Positions 62,445-64,000 of a stretch of 64,000 nucleotides of DNA are shown piece after piece. The stretch is from contig VZSR01000680.1 of assembly GCA_013398615.1 (NCBI GenBank), forward strand, positions 2,888,993 to 2,952,992, written 5' to 3'. The notes under the pieces are model-generated. The model was given only the letters and a program-made list of their open reading frames with translations, was not told the origin of the DNA and made no database searches. Source of the DNA: Brachypodius melanocephalos (lineage: Eukaryota > Chordata > Aves > Passeriformes > Pycnonotidae). Position 1 is the stretch's first letter, and each line of letters starts with the position of its first letter. The translations under genes were made by a program, and so were the position numbers.

Positions 62445-62640
62445 AGTTGGTGTAGTTGGCAAAATCCTGAATCAGGACTCAGGACAATAGCTGAGACAAG
62501 CAGAGAATCCTGTACATGGTGTGACTTGACAAGTGTGAGGTAAGGGGAGGAGTGGTCAGTGGCAGAGGAAAAAAAAGTGTTTTTCAGTGGAAAGTACGTT
62601 TAAAAGCCTCTTTTGAGTCCCTGCTCTGAGCAGTAAATGC
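62445..62640 (+). mobile_element. Putative ERV leader after the LTR (primer site and splice donor)
   Basis: Primer-site-like TGGTGTAGTTGGC at 62448-62460 is followed by about 180 bases without long open frames. A donor-like GAGGTAAGG lies near 62537-62545, the arrangement of a retroviral leader. The boundary on the right is not definable. Confidence 0.4.
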
Positions 62641-64000
62641 AGAGCAGGTATCTCCTTGGAAGTTTCCAGCTGTGGGTTTACAAAGACCTCGGGGAATGCG
62701 CTCTGCACGCTGTAACGCGTGACTCACTCCTCAGAGAGCTCCTGGATGGAGCAGCAGGAACAGCCATGAAAGTTAACTATGACACAATTCAGAAACAGGG
62801 GTTCTTATTTACAGACTCAGGGTCCTGTGTCTGAAGCAGCTGCACGGCACCTCCTAGCATTTCTTATACAACATTTACATGGACGGGCCAGGCAGGTAAC
62901 TAAAATTAAAACAATGGACCTTTGTCCTTGTGTAGGAGACAGCAGGAAAAGGCAATCAAGATTTAAGAAGGCTCTAAGGAGAACTGATCAGTCCTCAATG
63001 TTTTTTGCTTATTCTGAAGCATGAGCAGGAGCTCACTCAGCAAAAATGGAAAGTGTCTGTAACAGGACTCCCTCATCCAGCATGTCATCAGCCTGTGGAA
63101 TTTGCCATCTCCTGGGGCAGGTTAGAAGGTCAAATATTGGGGCGAGCAAACATTGAAAAGAGGTCAGGAGGTCCAGTAACAATATTTACAGTTATGCAAG
63201 CTAAAAAAGGTACCTTCAAATTCCATAAGCCAATAGCAGGATAAAAATAAATATGCTCTTCAGTTCCCTACAGGCCGTGGCACAATTGCTGACCAGACTA
63301 CAACTGGTAGCTTGCATTAGAGAAGTTAGACACCAGCTCTCCATGAGTGGCACCTAGGATTGCTTTTTAACACCAAGAAGTATCTCCCACTAATCCACTT
63401 TCTCCCTTACAAAAATTCTCTTGTTCTGTGTCTTTCTAAGGAGTCTGTTTTCCCATTCTGACTTCTAGGAAGACCAACAAAACCTCAAGCAGTGCAGAGA
63501 GAGAAGAGAGACTCAAAAAGGAAATGGTGCTGAAATAGCAAAAAGGCACAAGACTGTGCATCCTAACCTGATTTATGCTAGCCAGTCAAGTGCTAAGAAA
63601 ATAAATAAAACTGGAAAAAAAATGAAAAATATTAACTTATTTATTAGAAGATAAAACTTTGACATTATTGAATCAGAATGATTAATTTTTCTCCACAATT
63701 ATCTCTATTTGGAGCTTCCAAGTGAAACTTTCACCTTCCTCTATTAAACACCTGTATTGAGAAGACACTGAGTGCTCTCAGGCAGAGAGCAGTACCCTGG
63801 TGAGGTATGACAGTACATCCTGAGATAGCTGGGATCTGAAAAATACATTTGGGATAGAAACAGAACAAGCCAACAAGATCTCATCACCAATTTCCTTTTA
63901 CTTCAGGAAACACAGGTTTATAAATTAGAAGTATGGCTTTGATAGAAACACTCTGGCTGATTTGTCTGTACTTCTTTATGCTATTGCTGCCCCAGACTCT
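62641..64000 (+). other. Sequence right of the LTR, no intact viral gene
   Basis: Short plus-strand frames (62637-62834, 62779-63024, 63005-63244) overlap each other in different frames, which could be a frame-broken remnant, but I recognise no gag, protease, reverse transcriptase or envelope motif. No second LTR copy is seen before the window ends. A GTGGAATTTGCCATCTCCT phrase near 63097-63115 is faintly CR1-like. The remainder is AT-rich non-coding DNA. Confidence 0.4.

Noticed and set aside
1..64000. CRISPR arrays, operons, tRNA or rRNA genes
   Set aside because: None are visible. The window is vertebrate genomic DNA, and no cloverleaf, rRNA core or regularly spaced repeat array was found by eye.

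Overview
The window is vertebrate nuclear DNA, most likely from a bird. Evidence: two recognisable exons of the kinase gene WNK1, long AT-rich non-coding sequence, relics of CR1 LINEs (the dominant avian/reptilian retroposon), and a 100-N scaffold gap inside a CpG-rich promoter. Nothing bacterial, plasmid-like or phage-like is present. Coding sequence amounts to about 1 kb of 64 kb, and most short open frames are chance frames or shadows inside GC-rich islands.

Layout. Positions 1-33.6 kb hold the 5' part of WNK1 on the minus strand: part of intron 2 (1-1282), exon 2 (1283-1455), the whole of intron 1 (about 30.9 kb), coding exon 1 (32311-33084, 258 codons), a GC-rich 5' leader, an assembly gap (33475-33574) and promoter sequence with a ZNF143/THAP11-type motif just beyond the gap. 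Exon 3 lies off the left edge. Positions 33.6-59.6 kb are intergenic: GC-rich flanks, one old but clear CR1 3' end (55.05-55.46 kb), relics that look like a sauropsid inverted-repeat MITE (51.2-54.0 kb), a smaller GC/CpG-rich patch (47.6-47.96 kb) and long poly(T)/poly(A) runs. Positions 59.6-60.1 kb are a second CpG-rich island. It contains an ATG followed by 11 codons and a strong splice donor (59997-60029, plus strand). The peptide start (MASARDS) resembles the NINJ2 start (MESAREN in human), and NINJ2 is the divergent neighbour upstream of WNK1 in human, so I call this a probable first coding exon of NINJ2. Positions 61673-62444 look like a retroviral LTR: 7-bp inverted ends, TATA/AATAAA, and a primer-binding-site-like sequence 3 nt after the end. 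No intact viral gene follows.

How the genes relate. WNK1 is the chloride-sensing kinase that activates SPAK/OSR1 and so controls cation-chloride cotransport. NINJ2 is a small two-pass membrane protein. They lie head to head, about 27 kb apart here, and I see no functional link beyond synteny. WNK1 intron 1, complete here, is the intron whose large deletions raise WNK1 expression in human familial hyperkalaemic hypertension, so its non-coding content matters even though no gene is visible in it.

I found no unknown multi-gene system. The points most worth checking are the candidate NINJ2 exon, the LTR, the loss of an internal start methionine in WNK1 exon 1, the upstream ATGs in the WNK1 leader, and a 273-codon unexplained open frame at 38.79-39.61 kb.
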